A stretch of 64,000 nt of DNA from Apostichopus japonicus (GCF_037975245.1 NC_092580.1:33600501-33664500), one strand, 5' to 3'. Numbered from the stretch's first letter, positions 38,219-52,694 are shown. Notes: a model not told the origin generated them from the sequence alone. Program-made: numbers and translations.

Positions 38219-38826
38219 TTTCAGTATGGCATCAACCAACATGTCAACATGTCACACACGCACACAATGTGTATTACATTCAGACTGAGGACATGCATCG
38301 GTTTTTTTATTTTGTTATTGAATTTTTCAAATCCTTGTACCCTAACGTGAACGATACCCATTAACAACAATATATTTCTTCTGAAGACGTGGTGATTCTT
38401 GTCATATGACCTCTGAGACTGAGGACCCAACGCGTCGTACACACGCTCATACACCAACGTTACATCATATATGTTTCTTGCGTGTGTAAGACAAGGAACC
38501 AAATGATAGTTAACATGTTTTACATTTCAGTATGGCATAAACCAACATGTCAACATGTCACACACGCACAAATGTGTGTATTACATTCAGACTGAGGACA
38601 TACATAGGTTTTTGTTTGTTTTTGTTTCCATTGTTCAAATCCTTGTGTCCTAACGTGAACGATCCCCATTAACAACAATATATTTCTTATGAGGACGTGG
38701 TGATTCTTGTCATATGACCTCTGAGACTGAGGACCCAACGCGTCGTACACACGCTCATACACTACGTGACAGCATATATTTGTTTCTTGCGTGTGTAAGA
38801 CAAGGAACCGAACGATAGTTTACATG
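38219..38826. repeat. tandem duplication of about 305 bp
   Basis: The block starting TTTCAGTATGGCATCAACCA at 38219 recurs at about 38525, with the same order of landmarks (ACATGTCAACATGTCACACA, CGCGTCGTACACACGCTC, CGTGTGTAAGACAAGGAACC). The copies differ by scattered substitutions and small indels. Confidence 0.9.
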
Positions 38827-38829
38827 GCT

Positions 38830-41080
38830 TATCATTACATATGCTAGGAGACAGTAAAACGCAATTTGAGTTGGTTTTTGGTGACTTAGCAGCCCAGCAT
38901 ATATATATTTCCAGCTTCGAGAGCATCTGACTCAAAATATATTAAATGTATTCAGAATCTGCCACGAGATGACAACTGAAAGCAATCTACGAATCATTAA
39001 AAAATCGATAAATTACCGCAAAAATACACGATCATTACTTCCTCCCGAATTTTGGTGATTCAGTAGTCGACCCCCTGATTTTATGATCACAGGCTATTAT
39101 TGGTAGTATTTCGAAACTTTTCGATACTTTCCCAAGTTAATGTGATGGGCGTGTAGGAAACTTGATCGACCACATTATAACATTTTGAAAGATTATGGTA
39201 GAATGGGTAGGAAAGAGGAGGTCATTAACACAGCATATTCAGCATTTTGGGAACAAAATTAGTGGTGGTTGTGGGGGAGGGATTGGGTAAAAAGGGACCT
39301 TCACTCACGCGATTGCATTTTGCAATATGGAGGGGGAACATCCATGTAATTGTCAAAAGTTCCTACCACCTCCCTCTTGTGATGGATAGATTCTACAGGT
39401 CGTAATAGGGAAAATATAATGAAAATTTTGTGATAAAGTAATCAACATTTTACGATAAAACAGTGGAACAGTCGAAAGTTGGAATTGCTCCAAATAATTC
39501 GACTGTTTATATCGAAGCACTTCGACGAAAAAAACAAACTGAAAAGAAAATGCAAACATTTTTGAGTAAAGTTCAAATTTTAATAACAAATGGTTGACAT
39601 TGGGCACAAAAAGTTAACATTTTGGTGTAAAAGTCGGAATTTTTGAGATAATAGCCGAAATCAGAAGATTACAAGTTGAAATTAGAAAGTCGCAATTTTG
39701 ATATAAGAAAGCGAAACATTTATCCTAAATGGTTGATAGTTTGATACAATATGTCACTTTCCGAAAAAGAAGGTAAAATTGTGATTTTGTTTGGAAATTA
39801 AGGACTTTATGAAGAAGGGGATGTACCGGTGGAATCGCTGAAGAACACTCCTATATGAGGGGTGACGTGGGAGGGGGGGGGAGGGGCTTTGGGGGTGTTC
39901 TGGAGTTCTCCCAAGAAAATTTTATTCGAAAATTGATACGTCAAATGGGGTATTGCAAGGCATATTTAGATTACAAATTTGGACAAAACACGAGGTTCTG
40001 CTGCTATACTTTTGAATTATTGTGTGATTTTACAAATGGGGGTGGGTACGGGAGGGTGTACCGCCCCAGGATTACTACGTTTTGCCCAAATATGTATGGA
40101 GGTGTGGAGTGAGGGGGTGGGGGGTGGGGAGGTTCCACTGGTGCGTCGCTTTGTTGATATCCAAATTTCGATAATAAATCACAATTATTCACTTTTGTAA
40201 AAGTAAAAATCTTTGCTTTGGGGAACACAACAGGGGGAAGCGAATTCTCCACTGCCCGTCGAGGGGGGGGGGGTGGTAGGTCCCTACTTGAATTTGTGAA
40301 AGAAGACCCTGTTATAGTAACACACCTCTGTTTACCCATTTACTGTGTGATATGGCAGTTATACGCTTCGGAACTGACGTATTTTCCAGTTTGAAGTTTG
40401 AAGTTACTTTCGTGACAGTAGTCAGCCTGAAATGTAAGTGATGTACAAACTTCACTTTCTTCACTTTTTAAGTCTTTCATTAACTTAATTTGGCGTAATA
40501 ATCTTGGAAGGTTTTATTTTCTTTCTTGTTTAAAGTTTTCAAACAAGGAATATATAACTTCCAAAGAGAAAGCGGTCCCATAAAATTTCCCCTTCCCCTT
40601 TCCCAGCTCTCCCTGCAACTCTCAGCATTTTCGCAGTCTGTAGCTGTTGTTTGAGCTCAAACCGTTTTGGTAAGATGCATCAACCACATGTCCCTTTTAC
40701 CCTTCACAACAGCTCTTTGACCTGAGTCAGTGTCAGTCTGTAGATGGTTGTACCATGTAATGACAACAGCAGCTATATTGGTAATTGTTCCTGTCTTCAG
40801 TCACTTAGGTTTCCCAGTTAATGTTCAGGAAGAGGTATGTAACTTAACACTTCTGTTAAAAGGATGTTCTGTTCAAGACAATAGAAATAAGGAAAAAAAG
40901 ATACCACACACACACGCACAAACTATCAGTTACGGTAAATGCACCAACAACAATTCTAACATTTTCTTCTGGATTTGATGGGAAGTGTGTTATCTAAAGC
41001 TGCTTGTTGGCAATGTTTGCAATGACACTTCCAAGTTTGGGATACCGTGATGTCCCCCTTATAATATAATAACATTATGT
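38830..41080. other. intergenic region without recognised genes
   Basis: Contains G-rich tracts (about 39870, 40040, 40110, 40263) of the kind found inside the miniature elements elsewhere, but no paired termini were established. No exon recognised. Confidence 0.35.
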
Positions 41081-41084
41081 CCCT

Positions 41085-41355
41085 CGTTACTACCGTTATG
41101 GCCCCGTTATAATAGACTACCGTTATGACCCCGTTATAATAGACTACCGGTAAGTCCCCGTTATAATAGACTACCGTTATGGCCCCGTTATAACTGACTA
41201 CCGTTATGGCCCAATTAAATATACTACAAATATGATCCCGTTATAATAGACTACCGATATGGCCCGTGATAATAGACTACCGTTATGGCCCTGATGTAAT
41301 AGACTACCATTGTGGCCCCATTTTAATAGACTACCGTTTTGGCCCCGTTATCATG
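41085..41355. repeat. 27 bp tandem repeat, about ten copies
   Basis: Units of CCGTTATGGCCCCGTTATAA followed by TAGACTA, with point differences (GACCCCG, GGCCCAAT) between copies. Confidence 0.9.
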
Positions 41356-41359
41356 TCAT

Positions 41360-44300
41360 ATACTTATACATTTGCACGATTTTTTCGGATTAAAAAGTCA
41401 TTTTAGAAAGGACTTTTTTATGGAAGATGAAGATACAGAAAAATACTTTATAAACCACGAAGAACTTCCAAAGCTTTGTTAGTCATACAGTAAGTACACG
41501 GTCTTAAAGCGGCAGTATTTACTCAACATAGGATTACATTTGATCAATCTAAGGCAATATTCTTTTTAGTTTTAACCATCAAGTGATAGATGGAAGAGCA
41601 TATGATTCGGTTCTCATTCGTTTCTCCACCCATAAACTTCTTTTTCCTTCAGTGTGCACATGCAAATATCAAACTGTCAACTTCAAAACTTTCGACTACG
41701 TACTAATAGTCATGAACCACGAATCCCAAACATATCATTGTATAATCCCCGGGTCAATATCACTTCTTCCAAACTGCTAAAATACCACCGTGAGCCATCC
41801 CTTATATTTCATTGGTACCAACACCACGGTCTGATTGAACTTCACCAACATAATAATATCCGCCCTTTTACATTCTGATTCGACCACTATTATTATCTGC
41901 TAGAGTTTAAATGTCGTAGTAGTTTACCCAAGTTGAAATTGATCTCAAACAAAACATGGTTCCTGGAAAGGTCACTTGGGTAAACTAAGCCAAGCAGAGC
42001 AAAGCAGGAAACTCGATAAGAGCCACACACAGTTACATGTATACGTAGTACATACATATCAGGAAAACAACGTAACAACCAACCAGGATTGCCAACGCAC
42101 ACAGAATCCTTACAGGCAGGCAAATACGTACCAGCATTACCAACGACAAACTAAAGACTTTCACTGTTGTCTCACACGGAAGAAAAGACTGTTGGGAACA
42201 AGCATTATCATAAGCCTCTCACTGAGGTGCCATTCGTAAAGCTATACCATCAAATGTTTACCGTTGGAAACGGCGAAAAAGAAATGATTTCATTTGTGGA
42301 ATTACTAATTGATAGTTTCGGAGAAGAATAAAGAAAAATTGGAAAGGAATGGATAAAGTATCATGTCGAAAGTGGTAAAGATGAAAAGTTAGTTTCTACT
42401 TTGGGTGAGTACTGCATATGGATTGTGAAACATAGCTAACACTGTTGCTGAAAAATGCTTTTATTACAAGCAATCACGATCATGTCCTTCACCAAAACGT
42501 CCACTTGTCAAAGAACACTAGAAGTAAAGTATTAAGTAGTTTAAAAAAAAAAGTATTTTAAGTATAACAATAAACTTAAAATATATATATTGAGTGATTG
42601 ATATAGGATGACTATTGAAATCTGGCCATTTTGTATTATCATTTTCAGACCACGTGAAATAGGCTAGGTTTTATATTTTGTAGAAACTTACTCTTGGTAG
42701 GTATGATAATAAACTTTAAAAGGTATCCATTGAAGGTTCATTACATCACTTTTCTTCCGTTGAGATCTACGGAATAGTATATAAACCCTACCCTTTCATT
42801 CATTCATTTATTTAGTATGGTACTTTGACTTTAGGAAACTAGGGGTACAAGCTTAATAAGCACTGTATTACTAATATGTAATATAATACTCGGATGATAA
42901 TGTGTCATGTGTGTATATTGCTACACCCATTGGGGGGTTGTAGTGAAAGATAAAAACACAAATTTTACTTCATGCAGTCAGAAGAATGAATTGTGAACTG
43001 TTCGCAATTACAAATGAGATGCCAATTAAATTGCGACGATAGATCTCAAACGTTGTTCTACTCAATAATTCTGAGTGTCAACTATTGTAGGCATAACGAA
43101 GAAATGGCGGAACACGATGGTAGCATTTCCTTGGGGTTAGTGGGGTGCTTGTGGGATTCCAATGGGTCGAAATTCGCAGTTACCATTTTTAGGCCAATGT
43201 CATCCATAATCCACAAGCTTCTATTCCTTAATTGTTTTCATTGTTTGTTTTCAAGCTCATTTTGGCTTCCATGTTGCCTACTGTAGTTTGGCCATGATTG
43301 GTTCGATGAAACAGTTAATATCAGAGTATCAATTGCGAGACCTCTGGTAGGGACCAACACGTTTATTTTATGCTATTTATTTATTTATGCTATAATTTTG
43401 CTGTATATATAGCGAAGATTTGTCTTTTTTCCTCGAAATTTCGACATTATGCCAAAATGTGATTGTGGAAACAATTTCGATCATTTGGTATCGATTGTAC
43501 AGCTACAAACTCGACATTCTGCATTTTTCCTTTTCGATATACAATACCAAGTTCAAACAGTAGGACATTTTGTTTGGAACTTTCATTATTATATGTACAA
43601 GTGTTGACTAGTTTTACTCCAATATCCATTATATATTTGTAAAATTTCAATCTATAAAGTGTTACCATCCCAAGAGAGGGGAAGGGGAAGAGGCAGTGGG
43701 AGAAGGATGAATATTTGACAGGCACATGTACTGTGAAATCTTCAAAAGGTCCTGACTTATGAAACATGGTTCACTTCTATAGATAACTATCTTTCGAGGT
43801 GGCGAAGTTAGTTCACGAGGTAAACATGTGCTAAAATTTCACATTTCAATGATGTGATAGTTTTCTTCATCTGTTGTAACATTCCACAATCACAGTGTTA
43901 TGTAATATTATATACTATTTTCCTTCGAGATCTCGTGAGAACCATTAGAACACAAATCAATGTCGGAACTGAACATTAAAGTTTCAATCTTTGGCCGAGG
44001 CAGGGAGTCTATGTGCTGTTGATGTCGTGTGTTTGTGGTTATGTAGGTGACACCTGTAGGCCGCTTATAAACACACGGTAACTTGTTCGTGGTGGATTAC
44101 CTTCATACTTGGTAACTGGATCCGTCGTATTAAATTAAAGAACCTTGTTCTTTCCTGTGAAGTTAAAAGCTCATGAGAGGTCAACAGAGGTCAAAGTCTG
44201 AAAACTTTGTAAACACGATAACTCAAAGGGTACATCTTGGTTGAAATTTTCTACTTGGTATGTAGATCCAGCTTGGGGAGTACAAGAACCCTATTGGCAT

Positions 44301-45037
44301 TGGTTGAGGTTGATTTCAGTTTAGTTTAGTTTTGCACTTTTGTAAAGGGGCTTAATATACTATAGGTCTTCAATAAACATACAGAAGGAAATCTGCTTCA
44401 AAGAGTTGATACTAAGATTGTGTTTGGGTATCAAAGACAATCAAGTTGCCTATATCAGTTTTCTCACTCTGAGCTTCAAGGAGGTCAAAAGGTTGTCTCA
44501 AGTGGTCCCAAAACTGGCCTTACAATGCTCTGTGATATATTCTGCAAGACTCTTGCTAAGGCAGAAAGTTTTGAAAGTATTTCACAGTGAATAAACAATG
44601 TCATGTAACTCATAAAAAACAGTTTTTCAAGAGGTAGTTGATGGCAGAGCTGACTTACTAGCTCAAAATTGGTGTCCATTTGCTCATATGTAGAATTTCT
44701 GTGCGTATATATTTGACATAGAAAAGACAATTCTTTGTTGATAGTGAAATATTTTGGAATAAAAATTATACAAGTGAATTTAATAGGTTAATGCCACATA
44801 CAGTATGAGTGCTACAAATAACAAGTGGAAATCTCTCAATCCTTTCTGATTATCACTTTAAATCTTGAAAATTGTTATCTCACTTACTCTACATTAGTCA
44901 GATAGTCAAATAGGAATTTGAGAAAATTATATTTCAAGAATCACAAAGCCGACTGGCTTTCTGATCTCGTATTTTACAATTGATTCTTCTTTTCGCATAT
45001 TTTGGGTCGTCATTAGTGAGTATTGACAAACAGTTGG
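41360..45037. other. intergenic region upstream of the death-domain gene
   Basis: No recognisable coding exon, RNA gene or transposon. Presumably includes the promoter and any 5' non-coding exon of the gene beginning at 45038. Confidence 0.35.
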
Positions 45038-46008
45038 ATGATCATGTACCCAATAAAGAGATCCAATGATTGTTCTACTGCTCTGGGCTCGGATGGGAAC
45101 AGCAGCATGAATTCACTTGTTTCCAACGATAGCACTGTAAGGATTAACAACAACCAGCATCACCATGGCAATCATATATCTTGGGATAGTGGTCAGGTTA
45201 GTATTTGATTCAGTATAACTTTACTTAGCTATTTACACATCTGTCTTTGCACGTATAGAAATGACTGCATCTCGAAAGAAGATTTTGATACCTATAGTAT
45301 CATGAATCCCCCCCACCCTTCATCGTCCTAGCTAACATTCTCTCGTCGAGAGCCGAGAGCACCGAACCCTTAAAATGACCAATAAGAGAGCTATTCATTT
45401 CGCACATAAGTACTAACTTTCGTTAAATTCGAAGTGTACTGTAATCACATCAACGAAAATTGTGGTTCATGGCCAAACTTAGTAATATAGCAAACTATGC
45501 CCCTCGTCAAAGTTCAAAACAAGGAATTATGTTAGGAGTCTACTAAAATGAAATACATACATATTCATGTAAGGTATGGCATTCTTGATGTAAAAGAGCA
45601 ACATTAATTAACCGGATTCATCATGCTGTTAACACAGTACAAGAGAAGCAAACCCACCCATTATCAAATATAGTATGGAAGAGATTATAATGATGAATAA
45701 TTCCTTAAGTCAGCAAAGATATATACCCAGAGACGAGATTCTGACTGAATCATCATGCGTGTAAGGGACTACTATTTGCCATATTGCGACAAGGATGTGA
45801 AATCTCTTGTTTGGTCCCTGTCTTCCTGTTCTTATTGTTGATTCAATTGCCGGAGGCAGAATGAATCTTTGCAGTCATAATGTCGTATATATATATATAT
45901 ATATATATATAAATATATAGAGTAGGTTGGCGTCTATCTTGGCGCAGAGTGCTCTATGTCCATCGAGTTACAACTACTAGTGTTCCACTAGTCTCATCTA
46001 GTATCAAC

Positions 46009-46066
<58 letters not shown>

Positions 46067-49000
46067 ATAAGGAAACTTAATAGTATTGTTACAGGCATCG
46101 ATGACAGTGTTAGGCAATGTTTACCACATGATACCTCGAACCATAGTCGATTGACCATAATTGCTGTTAGGTATAGTAGATATTCTAAAGTACCTCTATC
46201 ACATAGGAAGGTGTTATGATGTCTGCATCACAGGATGATATTCGCTTCGCTTTGTTCAAGTTAAATTAGAAGTATTATTTCCTGAGTTAATTATTCAACA
46301 GGTACGCACCCCCATTTGCTATCAAGCGATCGCTGACATTGCATTAAAGAGACCCGATCAAATCGAATGGAACCCACAGCAACGGAAGATAACTATCCAT
46401 AAGATGAGTTCATCATTTGAGATATCATTCAAGATGAGACCGGTAATGGAGGTAAGTCCAGATGGGTAATATGAACAACTGCATAGTTGCAAGGAAGGTC
46501 ATGTGCACATACATTTATTGGGATGTGATGATATTCATCGAATAGGCTTCTCGGCCTTTTGGCTAAGATCATGTGTAGTATCTGTTCCCCTTCGAGGGGA
46601 ATCGTGATACACACCTGACGATGAGCACACAGTCACAGTCTCGATGCAAGGGGACTGGGGTTGAGAGCGGATCAGTCGTTCGGTTGTTTGGTTTTATGTG
46701 ACCAGGCTCTTTCCTTGGTGACTTTTCTTAAAAAGTATTAGTAATAGTTGACGTTTGATGTAAATCACAGGTGGTGATTAGCTCTCATTTTCCTCGTCCG
46801 AGTTAGGATATACAGGAATGATAATTCGGTTGAAATTGAAGTTCCTAAGGTTTACCTTGTCGGTATACTCCGTCTGTCGTTTTCAGCTGTAAAATTTGTT
46901 TCTGCAGTCTCAAGGTTTATATAGTAATTAACATTTCTATCCCAGTTTTTGTGTAGCGTTTTGACATATTCATTGCTAGGGCCTAATATCTGATCTTTAT
47001 AGTCCCTGTCATCCGAATTGTTCATACAGTACCATCCTGTTCATTCGTAAGAAAAGGTAGACTGATTCCATGTTGAATTTTTTAAATAGTTTATGTATAT
47101 ACGTATTTGTTCTTCAGAGGCATATCTCAACGGTGTATGTTATTGTCAAGGTGGTGACGGAGGGTTCCCAAGCAGATAGGGCAAATCTTCTACGAGGTGA
47201 CTTAGTCTTGTCATTAAACGGGCACCCGACACATTGTGTTGAGAACCATGTAGACCAGGTAATGTATTGCTCTCACAGCAATTACCATTGCATGTTATGA
47301 TGAATTGATATGTCCTTCTAAGGCAGCGACATTAATATGTTAGTCCGAGGTTTTGCGCTATAGAGTTAAATTATACATTTTTGGATCCATTATGCTAACG
47401 GAAATCACATACCATGTTAGATATAAGTAGGTGAAGATTGGTTCCGTACGGAATGAATTTATTGCATTTTTCGGTTATTTGTTGCCGTTCTGTTTACTTT
47501 ATAACCCTTGAACCCATATTTCACCCAGTATGGGGCTTCAATCCGTACGTTATCCATATTACTTCCTATACATTCCACAGGCCGTTAAAGAAGACGAAAT
47601 AGAAAAACATATTTATAGCTCGGGTCGTGAGGATACAATGGTTCTCATAGTACAGAGCCCAATTGGTGTGAAGACTGATGTGAATGCAAACAGCTCATAC
47701 CGTAAGGTCCATAATAATCAATCAATTAATAGAAATCATAGCTACATCAAATCAATATCAACCCTACAGAAACTGCCATATTCCAAGATAGTATTTTTAG
47801 GAGAAGACAGTACCTTACTCGCCAAACAGTTGTTTGGCGAAGAGGTCTTTGGACCTTCAACTGCCAGTCTGATGGACGAATCAAGTTTTCATGAAGGTAG
47901 AATAGTTTTACAAGGCAACGACACCATGGGAACCGAACCAAAATTTCGAAAACTTTCGCGAAGTTACAGGTCATGGTTAACGAACCTTCCAAATCTTGAT
48001 CAGACATGCAACGGTAACAATAGCACTGCGTCAAGTATGTTTGTTGATATAATCGTAGCCAGTCATCGACAATCAGTACTGAGAGAAGCAACAACAAGTT
48101 TCTTTATGAGCGGGAACGAGGTATATGTGTATCAAGTTAGTGCTCTTCGAATGCAACAGGAAACCCAAATATGTTTAGACGATTTACAGTCTTCTTTGAA
48201 CAAAATCAATAACCTCGCTGGTCACAAAGTTCCTATAATTTTGGCTGTTACAAGCAATGACTCTAACATGAAAGTTCAAGATTTCATCATTAATAACTTG
48301 AGACGGTTTATTGGTGACGTTGGCATCTCACAAATTGAAATATTTTCCAATGATGTTCCTTGTATCTTCGTAAACATGCAGCGAAGAGAAGAAGAACTCT
48401 CTTCGGAGAGTGAGTTCGATTCGCTTCTCCAAAATCCAAGTTATAAGTCAGAACATTCCACTGAAGAAGCCCACCACATGTTGAATCTCCGTTCGAAAAT
48501 TTTGAAGCTACTTTGGGAGCGGAAATACCTTTCAGAAACATCAACAATCTTTCTGAAAAGTCTTGAATCCTTTTGGAAAATGGTTGATAGCCGCAGGGGT
48601 CATAAAGTTTTTCTTAAACGTGACATTCAAGATGTCCTTCAGTCTAAGTCAGAGACGAATCTTACGAGTTTCGTCCGTTTCCTTGCGTTACAGTCCGAGC
48701 TACTGCCAGGTGAGTTGGCATATTAGGTGCATTGTTATGATATTTGATATAAGTTTTGATAAGGGTTTGCTGGTGAGAGGTTTTACCTACATATGACGTC
48801 ACGTATTTGTACCGTTACGTATATGTTGCTTATGACAGTGTTGTAATTCATGCTCTACAATGAAACTGGAATATACAAGTTGTGGTATAAAATTGTTTGG
48901 CAATATATCTATGTTTAGTGTCAATGTTAAGTGATTTGACTTTATGAATCCGTATGTATATTTGAATACCGATTACATTTGCTCTGAGGCAAGCTTGGTT

Positions 49001-49796
49001 TGACAAAAGGCCCAATGCATCTTATGAGTTTCATCCTGTCACTCCAAAGCAGCAAACGCAATGTCGCATAGTTGGCAAAGGACGGTGTTCATATTCATGT
49101 CGTCGTTGAATATTCATTGCACAGGAGTGTATATTTTAATATTTATTATAGTTTCATCCTTTTTACAGCTCGCCCTGGAAGTACTCCGGAGTTTTTCATA
49201 CCACCGAAGGTCCTCCTTCGTCCCTTTCTGAAGTTGCTTCAACCACCAGCCACAGAGGAACAAGCTCTAACGCACTGGAAGATACTGTCAACCATAGGTA
49301 TTGCATCAGCTAAAGGTCTGGGTGAAATATTCCACGAGTTTACACTGAGCAGTGTGCTTTGTTCTCTTCAACATCTTGACTTAATTTGGCCATTGAGCCG
49401 TGTTGCCATGGAAAGTAATGTTGATCTGAAAAGATTTTCTTTGTTCAAGGAGAAACTTTTCTTCTTGCCATTTGCTCTGAAACCTGCCCATGAATGCAAA
49501 TGTATACAAGAAGGCGTTCACAGCTTGCTGATCACGTTCGAAGATCACATGCCCCCTGGGTTTTTAGAGCAGCTCATGTTCATATTGATGGAGAGGTTGA
49601 CAGATGGTCCAGTAAGATGGAAAGCGTGTCATCGAGGATGTTTTGAAATCACAGTTGGAAATAACTGTGTTGCATCATTTAATGTAGAACTCGCATCAAC
49701 CTCAATCCGGATTTACTGTTCGTAAGTGCCATTTGTATGCTGAATTAGTAAAATTGCCATTTCTTTTGCTTAGGTAAAATTAATTTCAAACAAGTT

Positions 49797-49870
<74 letters not shown>

Positions 49871-52694
49871 GCATTTTCTTCATGTGTTTAGAATATTCAA
49901 ACTAAGCATGTTTGGTCGACATATAAGGAAGGTTGAAGTCATCTGAAAAGAAATCCCTTAATGAGATATATGCTCACATAACGTTATGTATCTCTGTAAT
50001 TCTTCATATTACAAATATATTCAATTGTTGGAAAATAATACAAGTCGTCCTTGCTCTGTCAATGTTAGAACGTATAGTTGTGATTACGGATCTTATAAAC
50101 AATTTGATTGTGAAGATATTTCATTCTCTAATTCCCTTGAAGGTTTCCGGGCATAAATCGACCAATGAAACTGATTGAGGCTATTCGCAAAAGCATTGAG
50201 GATATTGAGGTACATGGAGTACACAAGCCTATTCTGGGATTCGAGTGTCCTCTAAAGAGTACATGTCAGGTAAATGAGCATGGTAAACTTGTTGATTAAT
50301 GGTTTTAAAGCTGGAGTACTGAAACTAAGATCAAATTTTGAATTGCAAAAGTTAGGGCTTCGTCTCATTGACTGAAAATGTAGAAGAAGATAGGGCATCG
50401 CTTGCTCCAAAACAAGTGAGTTAGAAATCGTTTCACCCTACCAAGCACTTCCTTTCAAGTGATTTAGGGATGGAATGATTAAAGTGATGTTATATTACTG
50501 GATGTTTTTAGGCAGACCTTTAGTCTTAATATGTCATTGTCCAAGAAATAGGAAACATTTAGCTACTAAATATGTTTTATTCATCTATTTCGGTTTTCTC
50601 TATGTGATTAGCAATTCAGTGCACAATGCTTGCGAAAATATTAAAAACTAACCGATGTTTCATAATTTTTGGCACTCAATCAAAACATGTTCTTTTAACT
50701 TCATACGAGCAACATAGAATGCTCGGAAGACATGTAACACCACTTGACTTTGACAAATTTATGTTGCTATTCATATTGCTATTTGAGGTCATAAAGGTTT
50801 GACGTTTTACCATTGAGTTTTGTGTTGCACTTGAAGAACTGACTCATTGTGCTAGACTTAGTAGTGCAGCCACTTCAAATGATTAGCCTCATATGTTTAA
50901 AGAGGCATTTGTTAAAGTTTAAACAGTTATAGAAATACAACAAGGGTCAACCGCAGTGGTTTCCAACAATCTAAATCTTATCACAATGAAATAGTTCAAA
51001 CTATTTAACTTGGGTCATTGGTGACCTAACTATATGGACTAACTAAATGAATCAGTTTACCGTATGTTTGAGATGGAGAACAATGTATCTGGAACTTGAG
51101 TGTTTCCTATATTTTGTCGTACATTAGCGTCAACTAAGTGGACGGAGGCACATCATTGAACTTGATACTGACCGCAGTGAGACATTCATGTATTGTGGAA
51201 GTGAGCCACTACATGCACATCCTGTGGGTCAATTCTGGCTTTCTGAAATCGCGACAGAGGTAAGTAAGATCATCATTTTACCAGATGGTACCCAAATATT
51301 TATTCTTACAGTTACATGTATCATCTATTAACCAACGAATGTACTTCAAGTTCGGCTACAATCTGACTTAAGTTGTGTAGTTAATGCAATGTGAAGAGGT
51401 GTACATTTGACCCCATAACTTCATCAATATGGCGTATCTTTACACTATAAAATAACTACACAGCAAGTATGAGAAATATCAATCACTCCGTTGTTGATTT
51501 ATCGCGGACCTCCGCAAGTGTCACAGACACGGACAAACATACACACATACACACCATACACACGTCAACTTGACTGCTTAAGTTCCTCGTCTTCCAGCAG
51601 GTAACCGATCATATCTGGCTATATGGAGAAGGATGCGAGGGACGGTGAGCGAGACGTGTTTGTGTCTTGCCTAGCTTTCAATAGTAGAAATATAGACGGA
51701 AACCTTGCTTATAGTATATTGATGTCCTACATTGTATGCACGAATTCTTGAACACATTTAGAAGAAATTCCAGAAAGTCAAATGGGCAATTTTCGCTTTT
51801 GACTTTTGCATGAGACCCGCAATTCTTTGGCTTATTGGCACATAGATGGCGGAGGCAACCTACAGTCAAATTTGAAACTCATATGAACAACATACATCAG
51901 CAAGTAAGACTTGCGTAGTATTGTTATCGTTATTATTATTATTATTATTGGTATTGTCATTGTTATTATTTATTTATTTATCGCCTAATTTGACTTGTGT
52001 GAAGGTGTGTTTCAGGAGCCGTCATTTAGAGTTTTTCCTTCTGTTGTGATCTTCACAGTGCTCTCCACTACCAAGTTCATCCTACTCCAAACCATGGGAT
52101 TGTGTCAGAATGAATTTTTCTCGAATTGATTACTCGAAGATTCCCGCTCATCCTGACGAACTATCTAATCTCAGCCCTACAATTTACATGTGGTTGTGCG
52201 ACAAACTAAACGTCTTGGATAAAAGTCGCCATCTGGACTGGAGAATGGTTGCGTGTAAGTTAAATAGTACTTCTGTATTGCTGCAGCAATTGGAATTCCA
52301 CATTGATTGAACATATTTTATAATTATATCTCTGTCAATAAAAGCTACCTTTAACATCTCACAGTTGTAAAACGTTGAACTTACTGGTCATATAATTATA
52401 TTTTTGTACATGTAGATTTTGTATAACGTACTGTCAAACTCTTCAAAGTGTTTTGAGATAGTGATTGGAAAAGTTAAATTCTTTTTTTTTTCAGCTGAAC
52501 TTGGCTACAAACAGGATGACATGGATCAGTTTGACAGACCAGATCCTCGTGAGTGGAATCCATCGAATAAACTATTTCAAACGTGGATCTATTCTCGGAA
52601 ATCCAGCATAAGTGGTTTGATATCTTTACTGAGAAAGATTGGAAGGGAAGACATGGCGTATGATTTTGAAAAAAGGCTCGGCGAAGCTCACTAG
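45038..52694 (+). CDS. PDZ, Roc-like, COR-like and death-domain protein (nine exons)
   Basis: Exons 45038-45196, 46302-46451, 47118-47258, 47581-48709, 49169-49721, 50143-50269, 51128-51259, 52059-52254 and 52495-52694 join in phase to 928 residues. All have AG acceptors and GT donors. The start is the first ATG after an in-frame TGA at 45017. Residues 1-53 are Ser/Asn-rich. About 98-178 is a PDZ domain (VIVKVVTEGSQADRANLL, GDLVLSLNG, HVDQAV). About 215-400 looks like a Roc GTPase fold, but the P-loop reads FLGEDSTLLAKQ without GKS/T, switch II is IIVASHRQ and G4 is VTSND, so nucleotide binding is doubtful. About 480-715 resembles COR (PPGFLEQLMFILMERL). About 830-925 is a death domain (LDWRMVASELGY, ISLLRKIGREDMAYD). 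DAPK and MFHAS1-type ROCO proteins are the nearest known logic; a signalling adaptor role is inferred. Individual domain edges are approximate. Confidence 0.85.
45884..46064. repeat. two (AT)n runs in intron 1 of the death-domain gene
   Basis: AT dinucleotide runs at about 45884-45919 and 46011-46062 flank a short unique stretch. Confidence 0.85.
46543..46620 (+). ncRNA. U2 snRNA-like 5' segment
   Basis: GCTTCTCGGCCTTTTGGCTA followed by AGATCATGTGTAGTATCTGTTC matches the 5' end of U2 snRNA: stem-loop I and the GUAGUA branch-site recognition element. After that it departs from U2. The sequence CCCCTTCGAGGGG and then GTGATACACAC folds back onto GTGTAGTATC as one long hairpin. The Sm site and the 3' domain of U2 are absent, so this is not a normal U2 gene. 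It may be a U2-derived retroposon (SINE-like) or a pseudogene. It sits in intron 2 of the death-domain gene, same strand. Confidence 0.55.
49799..49866. repeat. (AT)n microsatellite in intron 5 of the death-domain gene
   Basis: Almost pure AT dinucleotide over 68 bp, about 80 bp after the exon 5 donor. Confidence 0.95.

Noticed and set aside
39840-40320. GC-rich segments resembling the miniature elements
   Set aside because: G runs and a GTGCGTCGC fragment are present, but no paired ends or target duplication could be found.
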